Assembly: GCF_001686985.1 (NCBI RefSeq)
Contig: NZ_CP015318.1
Location: forward strand, 5,082,001 to 5,146,000
DNA from: Mesorhizobium amorphae CCNWGS0123
Lineage (GTDB): Bacteria; Pseudomonadota; Alphaproteobacteria; Rhizobiales; Rhizobiaceae
Length of the DNA: 64,000 nucleotides
Reading direction: 5' to 3'
The notes below the pieces were generated by a model. It made no database searches and was not told where the DNA came from. It saw only the letters and a list, made by a program, of their open reading frames with translations. A program made the translations under genes and the position numbers. Positions 45,679 to 53,766 of this stretch are shown here, one piece after another. Numbering within the stretch: the first letter of the stretch is position 1; each line of letters opens with the position of its first letter.

Positions 45679-45891
45679 GCCTGCCGCTTGCAGCGTTTCG
45701 CCGTCGCCGTTGGTGTTCCTGCCGCCAAGTGTTACAATAACGAAACTTTTTTCGGGCTCTTTGTGAACCAAAACTGTGGTCGAGATCACATACGGCCAAG
45801 AGCCATTTTGGCAGAAGCGACTGTGTCGCTAGTGAAAGTTTAGCATGCGCAGACATCAATAGCGCGCCCCAGTGGGGCGGAGGGCTGATCC
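45679..45891 (+). promoter_or_regulatory. Promoter region of the caspase-like gene
   Basis: TTGGTG (45710-45715) and TACAAT (45733-45738), separated by 17 bases, make a reasonable sigma-70 promoter reading toward the caspase-like gene. The leader would be about 150 bases. It contains GATCACATACG (45784-45794), shared with the region before the second tssL. Just before the start, CGCCCC-AGT-GGGGCG (45865-45879) forms a small hairpin abutting the Shine-Dalgarno GGAGGG (45879-45884), so folding could limit translation. Confidence 0.45.
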
Positions 45892-47535
45892 ATGAAAGCG
45901 TTCGCCGTCCTTGTGAGCGGAATTATCCTGTTTATCCTGGCCTCGCTTGGCGCCCAGGCTGCAACACCCGATGCTGCCGCGCCCGACGCCAAACGCGTGG
46001 CGCTGGTGATCGGCAACAGCAAATACGTCCATGCGGTTGCCTTGCCCAATCCCGCCAACGATGCCCACCTCATCGCATCGACCCTGCGCAATGCCGGCTT
46101 CGAGGTGATCGAGGGGGTGGATCAGGACAATGCGGGCATGCACAGCCTGATCAGCCGGTTCACCGAGCAATCCTACGATGCCGACCTCGCCGTCATTTTC
46201 TATGCCGGCCATGGCATGCAGGTCGACGGCAAGAATTTCCTGATTCCGGTCGACGCCGAGCTGACATCGCCCGCCTATCTCAAGACCCGTACCGTCCAGA
46301 TCGACGAGTTCATGGCGGCATTGCCGTCCGACCCGGCGGTCGGCGTCATCATCCTCGATGCCTGCCGCGACAATCCGCTCGCCAGGACGTTGGCTGCCTC
46401 GCTGCCGAAGTCGCGCTCGCTGGGCTCAGGCCTGGCGCCGATCGAAGCAAGATCGGAAGGCGTCGGTACCGGCGGCATCCTGATTGCCTACGCAACGGAT
46501 CCGGGCGCCATCGCCTTCGACGGCAACGGCGTCAACAGTCCGTACTCCACCGCGCTCGCCAGGCACCTGACCGAGCCAGGCATTGAGATCCAGAGCGCAT
46601 TGACGCGCGTGCGTGGCGAAGTGACCGAGACCACCAAAGGTCGCCAGCGCCCGTGGCATAACGCGTCGCTGGGGCGCGAGGTCTTCATTGGCAAACCCGT
46701 CGTGGCGGCGCCTGCGGCAAAGCCAGCCACCGACGCAGCCGGCGCCGCGGCGGCAGCCGCTCCCGCCCTGGTGGTTGGTGAGCCTCCGTCCTGGGAAGTC
46801 GAGCAGCGCCTCTGGGATGAAGCCTCCAAGCGCAACTCGGTGCCGTTCTACGAAGCCTATCTCGAGCAGTTTCCAAGCGGCCGCTTCGCCACCGTGGCGC
46901 GGCTGAGCATCGATGAATTGAACGACCCCAAAGCCGAAGACCGGCAGGTCGCGGCAGTCGATGCGGACGAGGAAAACGCCAACTCCGGCTCTGCCGTGCG
47001 CACATCGGTCGGCATTTCGGACGATATGAAGCAGGCGCTCGGTTCCGAGCTGACGGAAAGCGCCATCGGTCTCGATCGCGAGGGTCGCATCGACCTGCAG
47101 TTGCGCGTCGAAGCGTTGGGCAACGAACTTGGTCGCGTCGACGGAAACATCGGGCCCAAGACCCGCCAGGCGATCGGCGACTGGCAGGAGAAGAACGGGC
47201 TGCCGCCGACAACCTTCCTGACGCGCGAGCAACTGGCGTTCCTGGTCATTCAGACGGATCCGATGATGGACGCCGTGCGCGCCAGACATGCCGCCGATGA
47301 GGCTCGTCCGGCACCGCCGAAAAAGCAGTCGGTGCAGAAGGCCCGTGCGCAAAAGCCGGTGGCGCAGAAGCCCCGCAAGAAACAACAGCAGGTTGTTCAG
47401 AAGAAGCGCACAAACCGCGATACCTTGGTCGGGCGGGAAGACGCCCCGCCGCCTGAGAACAACAACGACTTCCTAACCAAGGCGCTGATCTTCGGCACCG
47501 GCGTGGCTGTCGGCGGCGTGCTCAACAAGAACTGA
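45892..47535 (+). CDS. Exported caspase-like (C14) protein with peptidoglycan-binding-like domain
   Basis: The protein has 547 residues. A signal peptide (about 1-23) is followed by a caspase-fold domain: RVALVIGNSKY, YAGHGMQ with catalytic His107, and LDACRDNP with catalytic Cys158. A hydrophilic middle follows, then a peptidoglycan-binding-like domain (about 400-455, VDGNIGPKTRQAIGDWQEKNG). A Lys/Gln-rich stretch and a hydrophobic C-terminal tail (FGTGVAVGGVL) end it. The family (prokaryotic C14, metacaspase-like) includes Arg/Lys-specific proteases; substrates here are unknown. Both catalytic residues are present. It lies downstream of the M23 gene with its own likely promoter. Confidence 0.85.
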   Translation: MKAFAVLVSGIILFILASLGAQAATPDAAAPDAKRVALVIGNSKYVHAVALPNPANDAHLIASTLRNAGFEVIEGVDQDNAGMHSLISRFTEQSYDADLAVIFYAGHGMQVDGKNFLIPVDAELTSPAYLKTRTVQIDEFMAALPSDPAVGVIILDACRDNPLARTLAASLPKSRSLGSGLAPIEARSEGVGTGGILIAYATDPGAIAFDGNGVNSPYSTALARHLTEPGIEIQSALTRVRGEVTETTKGRQRPWHNASLGREVFIGKPVVAAPAAKPATDAAGAAAAAAPALVVGEPPSWEVEQRLWDEASKRNSVPFYEAYLEQFPSGRFATVARLSIDELNDPKAEDRQVAAVDADEENANSGSAVRTSVGISDDMKQALGSELTESAIGLDREGRIDLQLRVEALGNELGRVDGNIGPKTRQAIGDWQEKNGLPPTTFLTREQLAFLVIQTDPMMDAVRARHAADEARPAPPKKQSVQKARAQKPVAQKPRKKQQQVVQKKRTNRDTLVGREDAPPPENNNDFLTKALIFGTGVAVGGVLNKN

Positions 47536-47583
47536 CGGACGGGGCTCTGTTCGACAGCCCGGCGTGACAGGCGCCGGCGCTGG

Positions 47584-48120
47584 CTATTGCGCGCTTATGC
47601 GCATCTCCACCCGCCGGTTGACCGGGTCATAGGGATTGGGGGCGCGCGGATTGTTTTCGCCCATGCCAATCGCCTTGATGCGGGCTGCCTCGACGCCGCT
47701 GGACGTCAGGAAGGCGGTCACCGATTTTGCCCGCCGTTGCGACAGTCCCTCATTGTAGCGGGCCGAGCCGGAGGCATCGGTGTAACCCTCGACGACGAAG
47801 CTGAGTGTGCTCAACCGGCTGTCTTTCAGCGCTTTGGCGAACTCGTCGAGCTCTGAGCGGGCGGTCGCGTCGAGCTCGGCGGAATCCAGTCCGAAATTGA
47901 TCAGCATGTCGAGGCTGGATTTCTTGGCCGGCGCCTTGTTCGTCTCGCTCTTGCTGCTGCATTCTTCCTCGGTGCCGACGCAGATGCCGCGCGCCGCGCC
48001 GAGATTGCCGGCTCCGGCAAAGAACTTCACGATGTCTTCCGATTTCTGCGTTGGATCGGCGGAGGCGTGGGTCGCAAAAACCACGACCGCCAACACAAGG
48101 GCTGAACTGCCGAAATTCAT
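47584..48120 (-). CDS. Exported OmpA-family protein
   Basis: The 178-residue protein has a signal peptide (MNFGSSALVLAVVVFATHASA) and a C-terminal OmpA/MotB domain (about 85-178). Its motifs are LDMLINFGLDSAELDATARSEL, VEGYTDASGSARYNEGLSQRRAKSV and a final NRRVEMRIS. Such domains bind diaminopimelate in peptidoglycan. The ATG at 48120 is preferred because AGGAG precedes it and a signal peptide begins there. It is convergent with the caspase-like gene. Two Cys (in GICVGTEEECSS) may form a disulfide; no lipobox is seen. Confidence 0.85.
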   Translation of the reverse strand: MNFGSSALVLAVVVFATHASADPTQKSEDIVKFFAGAGNLGAARGICVGTEEECSSKSETNKAPAKKSSLDMLINFGLDSAELDATARSELDEFAKALKDSRLSTLSFVVEGYTDASGSARYNEGLSQRRAKSVTAFLTSSGVEAARIKAIGMGENNPRAPNPYDPVNRRVEMRISAQ

Positions 48121-48302
48121 TGCGGTTACTCCTGTCTGAGCATCCGATTTTGCCAGCCGACGACTATACCAAATCTTGCGGCGATTGTCTGTGAACAAAC
48201 GCACGCGGCCGGCCGGCCGCGGCCTAGCCAAAGGAGAGACTTGACCCGCGCCTCGCCGGGCGCTTGAGTGGCGGATATTCCCTGGGGGAAAGCGTGGCGG
48301 CC

Positions 48303-48884
48303 ATGGCCAACGGGCTCCGATTCAGAACGGCACGGGATCTTTTCATGGCTTGTCCCGCTATCGCCAGGGACATGCGCACGGCGCCGACCGAACAGGCTTC
48401 TATCGACTTCTGCCGCGCCCTCCTCGCCGGCCGCGTGCCGGAAGAGGCGATCACGTTCTGCGCCTATCTGCTTCCCGAGCGGGCCTCACTCTGGTGGGCG
48501 CATGAGTGCCTGAGCCATCTGACCGAACTGCTCGACGGGAATGACCAGGAACTGCTCGCATTGGTCCGCGATCGGGTCGGTGAACCCGACAGTCCTCACC
48601 ATCGCGCCGCGGTGAGCACGGCCGCCGCAATGCAGCCGGTAACGCCGGGCGGCTGGATCGCCCTGGCCGCGGGATGGGATGATATCGGCCCGGCGGCCAC
48701 GGACCCGGCAGCGGCAACGGACCTGCAACCCTTCCCGGCCGCCCATGCCGTCAACGCAGGGGTTCTGGCCGGCCTGGCGCGCGTCGCTCTCGATGACCGT
48801 TTTGCCGTTCTCTCCGCCTTTGTCGAGATGGGCATCCAGATGGCGGAAATCGAGGCGCTTCACCAATCAGCGGATACCTATTAG
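48303..48884 (+). CDS. DUF6931-like cytoplasmic protein
   Basis: This 193-residue, largely helical protein has no signal peptide. It begins with a pattern of LRFRTARDLF and later has DFCRALLAGRVPEEAITFCAYLLPERASLWWAHECL, which I associate with DUF6931 proteins found beside T6SS genes. The function is not known. The ATG at 48303 is preferred because the family start aligns there, but GTG at 48294 with GGGGGAA before it, or TTG at 48264, could be used. It is divergent from the OmpA-type gene, separated by about 180 bases, and convergent with a small lipoprotein gene. Confidence 0.6.
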   Translation: MANGLRFRTARDLFMACPAIARDMRTAPTEQASIDFCRALLAGRVPEEAITFCAYLLPERASLWWAHECLSHLTELLDGNDQELLALVRDRVGEPDSPHHRAAVSTAAAMQPVTPGGWIALAAGWDDIGPAATDPAAATDLQPFPAAHAVNAGVLAGLARVALDDRFAVLSAFVEMGIQMAEIEALHQSADTY

Positions 48885-48918
48885 CCCGCGGCGGAAACGC
48901 CTGCCCGCTAACACCTGA

Positions 48919-49218
48919 TCAACCTCCCCAGCCGCCGCCACCGCCGCCGCCGCTTCCGCCCAAAGTGGGAACGACAGGCTTTACAGGGGCTTCAACCGGC
49001 TGGGCCTCCTCAACCGGTTCGACCACTTTCTTGGTGGCGACGTTTTTCTTCTTCAAGACCTTTGGCGGCGGCACCGTGCGAACGACCTTCGGCTGGGGCT
49101 TCGCCACCAGCGCCGTAGGTTCAGGCTGGGGCACCAAGGACGTGCAGCCCATAAGCCCTGCCACAAGGCCGGACAGAATTGTTCCGATGATTGCCTGCTT
49201 CGATGTCCTGCCCACCAT
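48919..49218 (-). CDS. Small lipoprotein with Gly-rich tail
   Basis: This 99-residue protein has a signal sequence with a lipobox-like end (AGLMGC), so the mature form starts at a lipidated Cys. A Pro/Lys/Val-rich stretch (about 30-80) of extended character follows, and the tail is Gly-rich (LGGSGGGGGGGWGG). It has no recognised domain. The extended part with repeated Lys-Pro and Val-Pro pairs could span part of the periplasm. ATG at 49218 is preferred because GGGAGG lies just upstream; TTG at 49236 is open. It follows the caspase-Sel1 gene by 14 bases and is likely co-transcribed. Confidence 0.6.
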   Translation of the reverse strand: MVGRTSKQAIIGTILSGLVAGLMGCTSLVPQPEPTALVAKPQPKVVRTVPPPKVLKKKNVATKKVVEPVEEAQPVEAPVKPVVPTLGGSGGGGGGGWGG

Positions 49219-49232
49219 TGCCTCCCAGTTGA

Positions 49233-51782
49233 TCAAAACACGTCCCGACGCGGATTGGCTTCTTCCCAGACTCGCCTGGCCACTTTGACCAATTGGGCGT
49301 CCAGCGAACCGGACGCGGGAACTTTCGACTTGAGTTCCTGGCGCAGTTCTTGCAGCGCCGCCGTTTTCGGCTTCGCTCCGAATTGCGCCAGTACCTTCGG
49401 CGCGTCCGGCAACTCCTTGCGCAGATCGAGCGCAACCGCGAATGCAAGGAAACGCACGGCGACGGCCTGATCGGCGCTGTCGCCCTTTTGCAGTTCGAGG
49501 GCCGCGCGGTCATAGGCACCTGACTGATCGCCGCGCGCGGTTGCCAGCTCGAACAGTCTTTGCGCTTCGACGAGGTCCTGCTCCACGCCGACGCCATCAC
49601 GGTACATGCGCGCAAGGCTGGCCGGAGCGTAAGGCTGGCCAAGCTCGATCGCCTTCTGGAAAAGCGCCTGCGCCTGCTTCGGGTCCTTCTCCACGCCCTG
49701 ACCGCTGAGGTAATTGCGGCCGAGCAGGTTCATCGAATACATGTCCTGCCGCTGCACGCCGGCCTCCAGGAAGGCGACGGCACGAGCCGCATCGGCGGTC
49801 ACGCCGTTGCGGCCCTCGGTGAAGATCGCGGCAAGATCGTTCATGGCGTATGTATGCCCCATCGCAGCCGCCTTGAGCAGCAGATCCAGGCCCTTGGCCG
49901 TATCGGGCTTGACGCCATGGCCATTGAACAGGGCGCGGCCCCAGGACGTCATGCCATAGGGATCGCCCTTGTCGGCCGCCGCCTTGTAGAGGGCATTGGC
50001 TTGCGTGCGATCGATGGCCATTCCGGTTCCGGTCGCATACATGTAGCCGAGTTCGAACACGGCGCGCACATGTCCCTTCTTGGCGGCCTCCTCGACAGCC
50101 GTCTTCGCTTCCTCGACCTTGCCGGCCGCAAGCAGCGCGCGCCCCAGTTCGTAGCGGAAGCGCGGCACATCCGGATAAGCCTTAACCGCCGCCTCGCAGA
50201 CCTCCACCGCTTTGGCGCCGATTTCATTCGGCAGCAGGCCGGGCACGACGCCTTGCAGGTCGAGCGGTTCTCCGGCGGCCGTATCGCAGGGGTCGACCGT
50301 CGGCGACAATTTCATCGTGGCGGGCTTGGACGAGCTGGCGTCCGCCCGGATCTCGAAACCGACCGTGACCGGCGCGCCGGCGCCGATCTGGGGTTCGTAG
50401 CGCAAATGGTCGACTTCACCGGCCACCAGGCTCGATTCGGGCGACAGGGTTCGATCCGGCAGCGAGAGCGTTCCCGTTGCCGGATACCCCGAAACCTTCA
50501 GGCTGACCGCCGGATCGTCGGTCGGGAAATCCAGGTTCAGCGCAACCGGGCCCACGCCCACGGGAACATCGATGTCGCGGTTTTCGATCGCCTCGGCAGC
50601 ACCGGTGATGTGAATGCCGCGCTCCAGCACCTGCTGCTTCTGCTCGGCCTCGAGCGAAGCCATGACCTGCTGGCCCGCGGCGCCTTCGCCACTTTTGACG
50701 CGGAACACCAGTATGCCCTGGGATTGGCCGCCCCAATTGTCATGCGTGGCATAGGCCAGCATGTCCACCTCGTCTTGCGTGGCGACCCCCTTGGGGACAT
50801 CCATCTTCAGGCGTGGCAGGTCCCTGCCCTGGATGGGCTCGCCCGCCTCGACAGGCTTGCCGTCCAGCATCAGGCGCCCGAGCGCGGGTGGTCTCTCGAT
50901 GCTGACGGTGATTGTTCCGCCGTCGACATCGACCGGTTCCGGCAGGCCGAGATCGACCGGGCCGACCCCCGACAGCACGACCTTCTCCAGCACCGGCGGC
51001 AGCGATGGGCGGTTGCTGCGGCGCATGAACACGACTTCGTCGATCAGCGACGAGTTTTCCCAGGGAACCTGCACGCCTTTCGTGGCCTCGACCACATCCC
51101 GGCGCACCGCCGCCATGACCGTGCGAATCTCCTGGTTCGGCGCGAGCGCGCGACGCGAGAACGCCGCCGAGAACGGGCTGAGGTCGCCGGTGCCGTCATA
51201 GGCGACCGCCCCGGGTTCGGTGGCAAAGGCAATCAAGGTGTTCAGCGAGCTTCGCACCTGCGCAAGGCCGGTATTCCCTGCGGTGAGAAGCTGGTCTCGC
51301 AGCCAGTAATCCTTGCGCGGAAATGGATTGTTGCGGCAGGCATCGAGGATGATCACCTGGATCTTCGACTTCGAACGCAACTGCTCCAGCACATCGTTGA
51401 GCTTGATGGCCTGGACCTCGATGTCAGCCGCCTTTTTCAACGAGGCATCGACCGGGATCAGGAAATTTTCGCCACCGACCTGAAAGCCATGGCCTGAATA
51501 GTAGACGACCGACAGATCCGAGCCGTCCGCCGCCGAAAGATAGTTGCGAAACTGCTCTTCGAATTGGAGCTTGGTAAGATCCTTGGCGACGAAGACCTCG
51601 AAACCGGCCAGCCGAAACGTCTTGGATACGTCCTCGGCATCCTTGTCCGGGTTCTTCAGCGCCGGAATGTTCCGGTAATCGGAATTGCCGATGACAAAGG
51701 CAACCCTTCGATCAGCGTGAGCTTCGAACGCCGTGAAGCCCGCGAGAATCAAGGCTGCAATGAACGCGCAGCATCGGAGCAT
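49233..51782 (-). CDS. Exported caspase-like (C14) protein with Sel1 repeats
   Basis: The protein is 849 residues: signal peptide (about 1-23), caspase-fold domain (about 24-255) with YSGHGFQ (His98) and LDACRNNP (Cys149), a beta-rich middle (about 260-480), and a C-terminal series of Sel1/TPR-like repeats (about 510-760, e.g. GHVRAVFELGYMYATGTG, DPYGMTSWGRALFNGHG, QPYAPASLARMYRDGVG). Sel1 repeats usually bind partner proteins, so the caspase domain could be recruited to an envelope complex. The catalytic pair is intact. AAGGAA precedes the ATG. It is on the minus strand, upstream of the lipoprotein gene. Confidence 0.85.
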   Translation of the reverse strand: MLRCCAFIAALILAGFTAFEAHADRRVAFVIGNSDYRNIPALKNPDKDAEDVSKTFRLAGFEVFVAKDLTKLQFEEQFRNYLSAADGSDLSVVYYSGHGFQVGGENFLIPVDASLKKAADIEVQAIKLNDVLEQLRSKSKIQVIILDACRNNPFPRKDYWLRDQLLTAGNTGLAQVRSSLNTLIAFATEPGAVAYDGTGDLSPFSAAFSRRALAPNQEIRTVMAAVRRDVVEATKGVQVPWENSSLIDEVVFMRRSNRPSLPPVLEKVVLSGVGPVDLGLPEPVDVDGGTITVSIERPPALGRLMLDGKPVEAGEPIQGRDLPRLKMDVPKGVATQDEVDMLAYATHDNWGGQSQGILVFRVKSGEGAAGQQVMASLEAEQKQQVLERGIHITGAAEAIENRDIDVPVGVGPVALNLDFPTDDPAVSLKVSGYPATGTLSLPDRTLSPESSLVAGEVDHLRYEPQIGAGAPVTVGFEIRADASSSKPATMKLSPTVDPCDTAAGEPLDLQGVVPGLLPNEIGAKAVEVCEAAVKAYPDVPRFRYELGRALLAAGKVEEAKTAVEEAAKKGHVRAVFELGYMYATGTGMAIDRTQANALYKAAADKGDPYGMTSWGRALFNGHGVKPDTAKGLDLLLKAAAMGHTYAMNDLAAIFTEGRNGVTADAARAVAFLEAGVQRQDMYSMNLLGRNYLSGQGVEKDPKQAQALFQKAIELGQPYAPASLARMYRDGVGVEQDLVEAQRLFELATARGDQSGAYDRAALELQKGDSADQAVAVRFLAFAVALDLRKELPDAPKVLAQFGAKPKTAALQELRQELKSKVPASGSLDAQLVKVARRVWEEANPRRDVF

Positions 51783-52114
51783 GGCAGATTCCTTAACTGC
51801 TATTACCTGGAGACCACAAGAATGCAGCTTGCGGCATCGAGGTCTGTTAAAGAGGTCACAGTCTGCCGAGACAGAAAAAGAGAGAGAAAAGCCGTCGCGA
51901 CAGCGGGCACATTCCTCGTCTGATCAGGCTCTAAATTAGCTCAGAGCCGAGCTGTCCGCAATGATGTCGAAGGGTTCGAGCGTACACGGGTGGCGAATGG
52001 TGAACACCAGCCGCGCCACCGCCAGGACGATGCGATGCTTCGCCGGGAGGCCGGCCACCGTCCTCATCGAAGATATGCCCCGAGTAGAACTCTCCGATGC
52101 TCGATCTGCCGGGG
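51783..52114. other. Intergenic region upstream of caspase-Sel1 gene
   Basis: This 332-base stretch separates the caspase-Sel1 gene from the end of the FAD oxidase gene; both are on the minus strand. It should hold the caspase-gene promoter, but no clear sigma-70 boxes were found. The part nearest 51783 is AT-rich. Open frames across it have no recognisable family features. The GGTTCGAGC at about 51971 resembles a T-loop but no tRNA can be folded around it. Confidence 0.3.
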
Positions 52115-53512
52115 TTAGAAACCTCGGGGCGCGGCGTCGAATATCCGCCCGGGATTGAGGATGTTGTTCGGGTCGAAGGCCGACTTCAGGCGCCGCATGG
52201 CGGCGATCTCGGCCTCGCTGCGCACCAGGTGCAGCCACTTCTTCTTGTCGAGGCCGATGCCGTGTTCGGCCGAGACGCCGCCGCCGGCGGCGGCCACGCC
52301 CCGATAGATGATGTCATAGGCCAATGCCGGCTCGCTGGTCTGCACCTGATAGTGGAGATTGCCGTCGCCGAGATGGCCGAAGACGTAGATCTCGGCATTG
52401 CGGTCGACGGTACGGATCGCCGCTTCCGCATCTCGAAGGAATACTGCCATCCGCGCCAGCGGGATGCTGATGTCGACGCCGACCAGGCCCTCGATCGAAA
52501 ACAGGAAGAGGTTGGCGTCTTCCCGCACGTCCCACAGCGCGCGGAATTCGCGCGGCGACTGCGAGACGACCACGTCGTCGATCACGCCCTCCTCGACGGC
52601 CTGCATCAACACCGCGGCGAACCGCTCGCCGTCCCGGTCCGGCTCGGTGCCCTGTATCTCGGCCAGCACATAGACGGGCGAACCGGCAGGCAGCGGCGCC
52701 GGCGCCTGCATGCCGGCGACCATGGCGCCGTAGAGCGGCGAAAAGTTCACCTCGTAGGCCGACAGCAACGGCCCGAGCCTCTGCCTGAGCAGCCCGAGCA
52801 GCGCGATTGCCGCTTCCAGCGAGGCGAGCGCGCAGAAGGCATTGACCTCCGTGGCCGGTTTCGGGTGCAGCCGCAGGCAGGCGCGCGTGACCACGCCCAG
52901 CGTACCTTCGCTGCCGACAAAAAGCTGGTTGAGATCGTAACCGGAATTGTCCTTGGGCAGGCCCTTGAGCGAGGTCAGGATCGAGCCGTCCGCCAGCACC
53001 GCTTCCAGACCCAGAACCTGCGCGCGGTACATGCCGTAGCGCAGCACGCGAATGCCGCCGGCATTGGTGGCGACATTGCCGCCGACGGTGGCCGTTCCCC
53101 TCGCCCCGATATCGACGCCGAACAGCAGGCCGGCCGCATCGGCCACGTCCTGAACCACCTGCAGCGGCACGCCGGCTTCGGCGACGATCGTCGCCGCCTC
53201 GCGGTCGGGCGTCTCGATCGCGGTCATCCGCTCCAGCGACAGCACCGCCTCGCCCGGCTCGACGCGCGCCGCGCCGGCAAGACCGGTGCGGCCGCCATGG
53301 ACGACAAGCGGCTGGCCGATGCCGTTGCAGAGCCGCAGCATCTCAGCCACCTCCGCCGCAGTGCGCGGACGCAGGACAAGCTCGGGGCGCACTCCATTCT
53401 TTCCGGAAAGGTCGTCGCTGTAACGCGGATCGACCGCATCACCAACCAGGACAGAAGCGGTGTCGAACCGCGCATGAAGCTGGGAAAGAAGCTGTTCCAC
53501 CGGTCGCGTCAT
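52115..53512 (-). CDS. FAD-linked 2-hydroxyacid oxidase/dehydrogenase (GlcD-like)
   Basis: The 465-residue protein is a VAO-family flavoprotein. It has an FAD-binding PCMH region (PLVVHGGRTGLAGA, then ATVGGNVATNAGG), VGSEGTLGVVT, the metal-site motif GHLGDGNLHY, and a final GVSAEHGIGLDKK. This set is typical of D-lactate, glycolate or D-2-hydroxyglutarate dehydrogenases, which pass electrons to the respiratory chain. The exact substrate cannot be told. ATG at 53512 is chosen; the frame is open further to 53614. It is divergent from the sugar ABC transporter operon, and a link to that pathway is possible but unproven. Confidence 0.85.
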   Translation of the reverse strand: MTRPVEQLLSQLHARFDTASVLVGDAVDPRYSDDLSGKNGVRPELVLRPRTAAEVAEMLRLCNGIGQPLVVHGGRTGLAGAARVEPGEAVLSLERMTAIETPDREAATIVAEAGVPLQVVQDVADAAGLLFGVDIGARGTATVGGNVATNAGGIRVLRYGMYRAQVLGLEAVLADGSILTSLKGLPKDNSGYDLNQLFVGSEGTLGVVTRACLRLHPKPATEVNAFCALASLEAAIALLGLLRQRLGPLLSAYEVNFSPLYGAMVAGMQAPAPLPAGSPVYVLAEIQGTEPDRDGERFAAVLMQAVEEGVIDDVVVSQSPREFRALWDVREDANLFLFSIEGLVGVDISIPLARMAVFLRDAEAAIRTVDRNAEIYVFGHLGDGNLHYQVQTSEPALAYDIIYRGVAAAGGGVSAEHGIGLDKKKWLHLVRSEAEIAAMRRLKSAFDPNNILNPGRIFDAAPRGF

Positions 53513-53654
53513 GATCTGGTTGTCCTGGAAGAAGCCTGCTCCCGGCGTCCTGCCTTGGGGCAGAGCCTTGGTCAGCGCGGCATGAAATACGCTTGCCAAT
53601 GAGGTTGGACGCACGGCGGAAAACCGTCAATCCAGGCATCGCAAAATCATTAAC

Positions 53655-53688
53655 TTGACATTTGTCGATCATGAACTGACTATTGTCA
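53655..53688 (+). promoter_or_regulatory. Promoter and twin palindromic operator of the ABC transporter operon
   Basis: TTGACA at 53655-53660 and GACTAT at 53678-53683, 17 bases apart, form a likely sigma-70 promoter before the GTG at 53767. Two related palindromes overlay it: TGACATTTGTCG (53656-53667) and TGACTATTGTCA (53677-53688). Their centres are 21 bases apart, two turns of the helix. The first covers the minus-35, the second the minus-10, which suits repression. The SorC-type regulator encoded at 60091-62187 is the best candidate to bind here. Confidence 0.55.
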
Positions 53689-53766
53689 GCATCGGCATTT
53701 GGAGACGGGGAGCTCTGGTGTCGATCGCCCCAAACGGGGTTGCCGAATGCGTGGGAGGAGAACGGC

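Noticed and set aside
49560..51497. 645-residue plus-strand frame opposite the caspase-Sel1 gene
   Set aside because: The minus-strand gene has a signal peptide, catalytic motifs and repeats. This frame has none.
51965..51995. Possible tRNA T-arm (GGTTCGAGC)
   Set aside because: No acceptor stem, D-arm or anticodon arm could be paired around it.
51936..52238. Open frame overlapping the end of the FAD oxidase gene
   Set aside because: It begins inside the oxidase gene in another frame and shows no signal, membrane or family feature.
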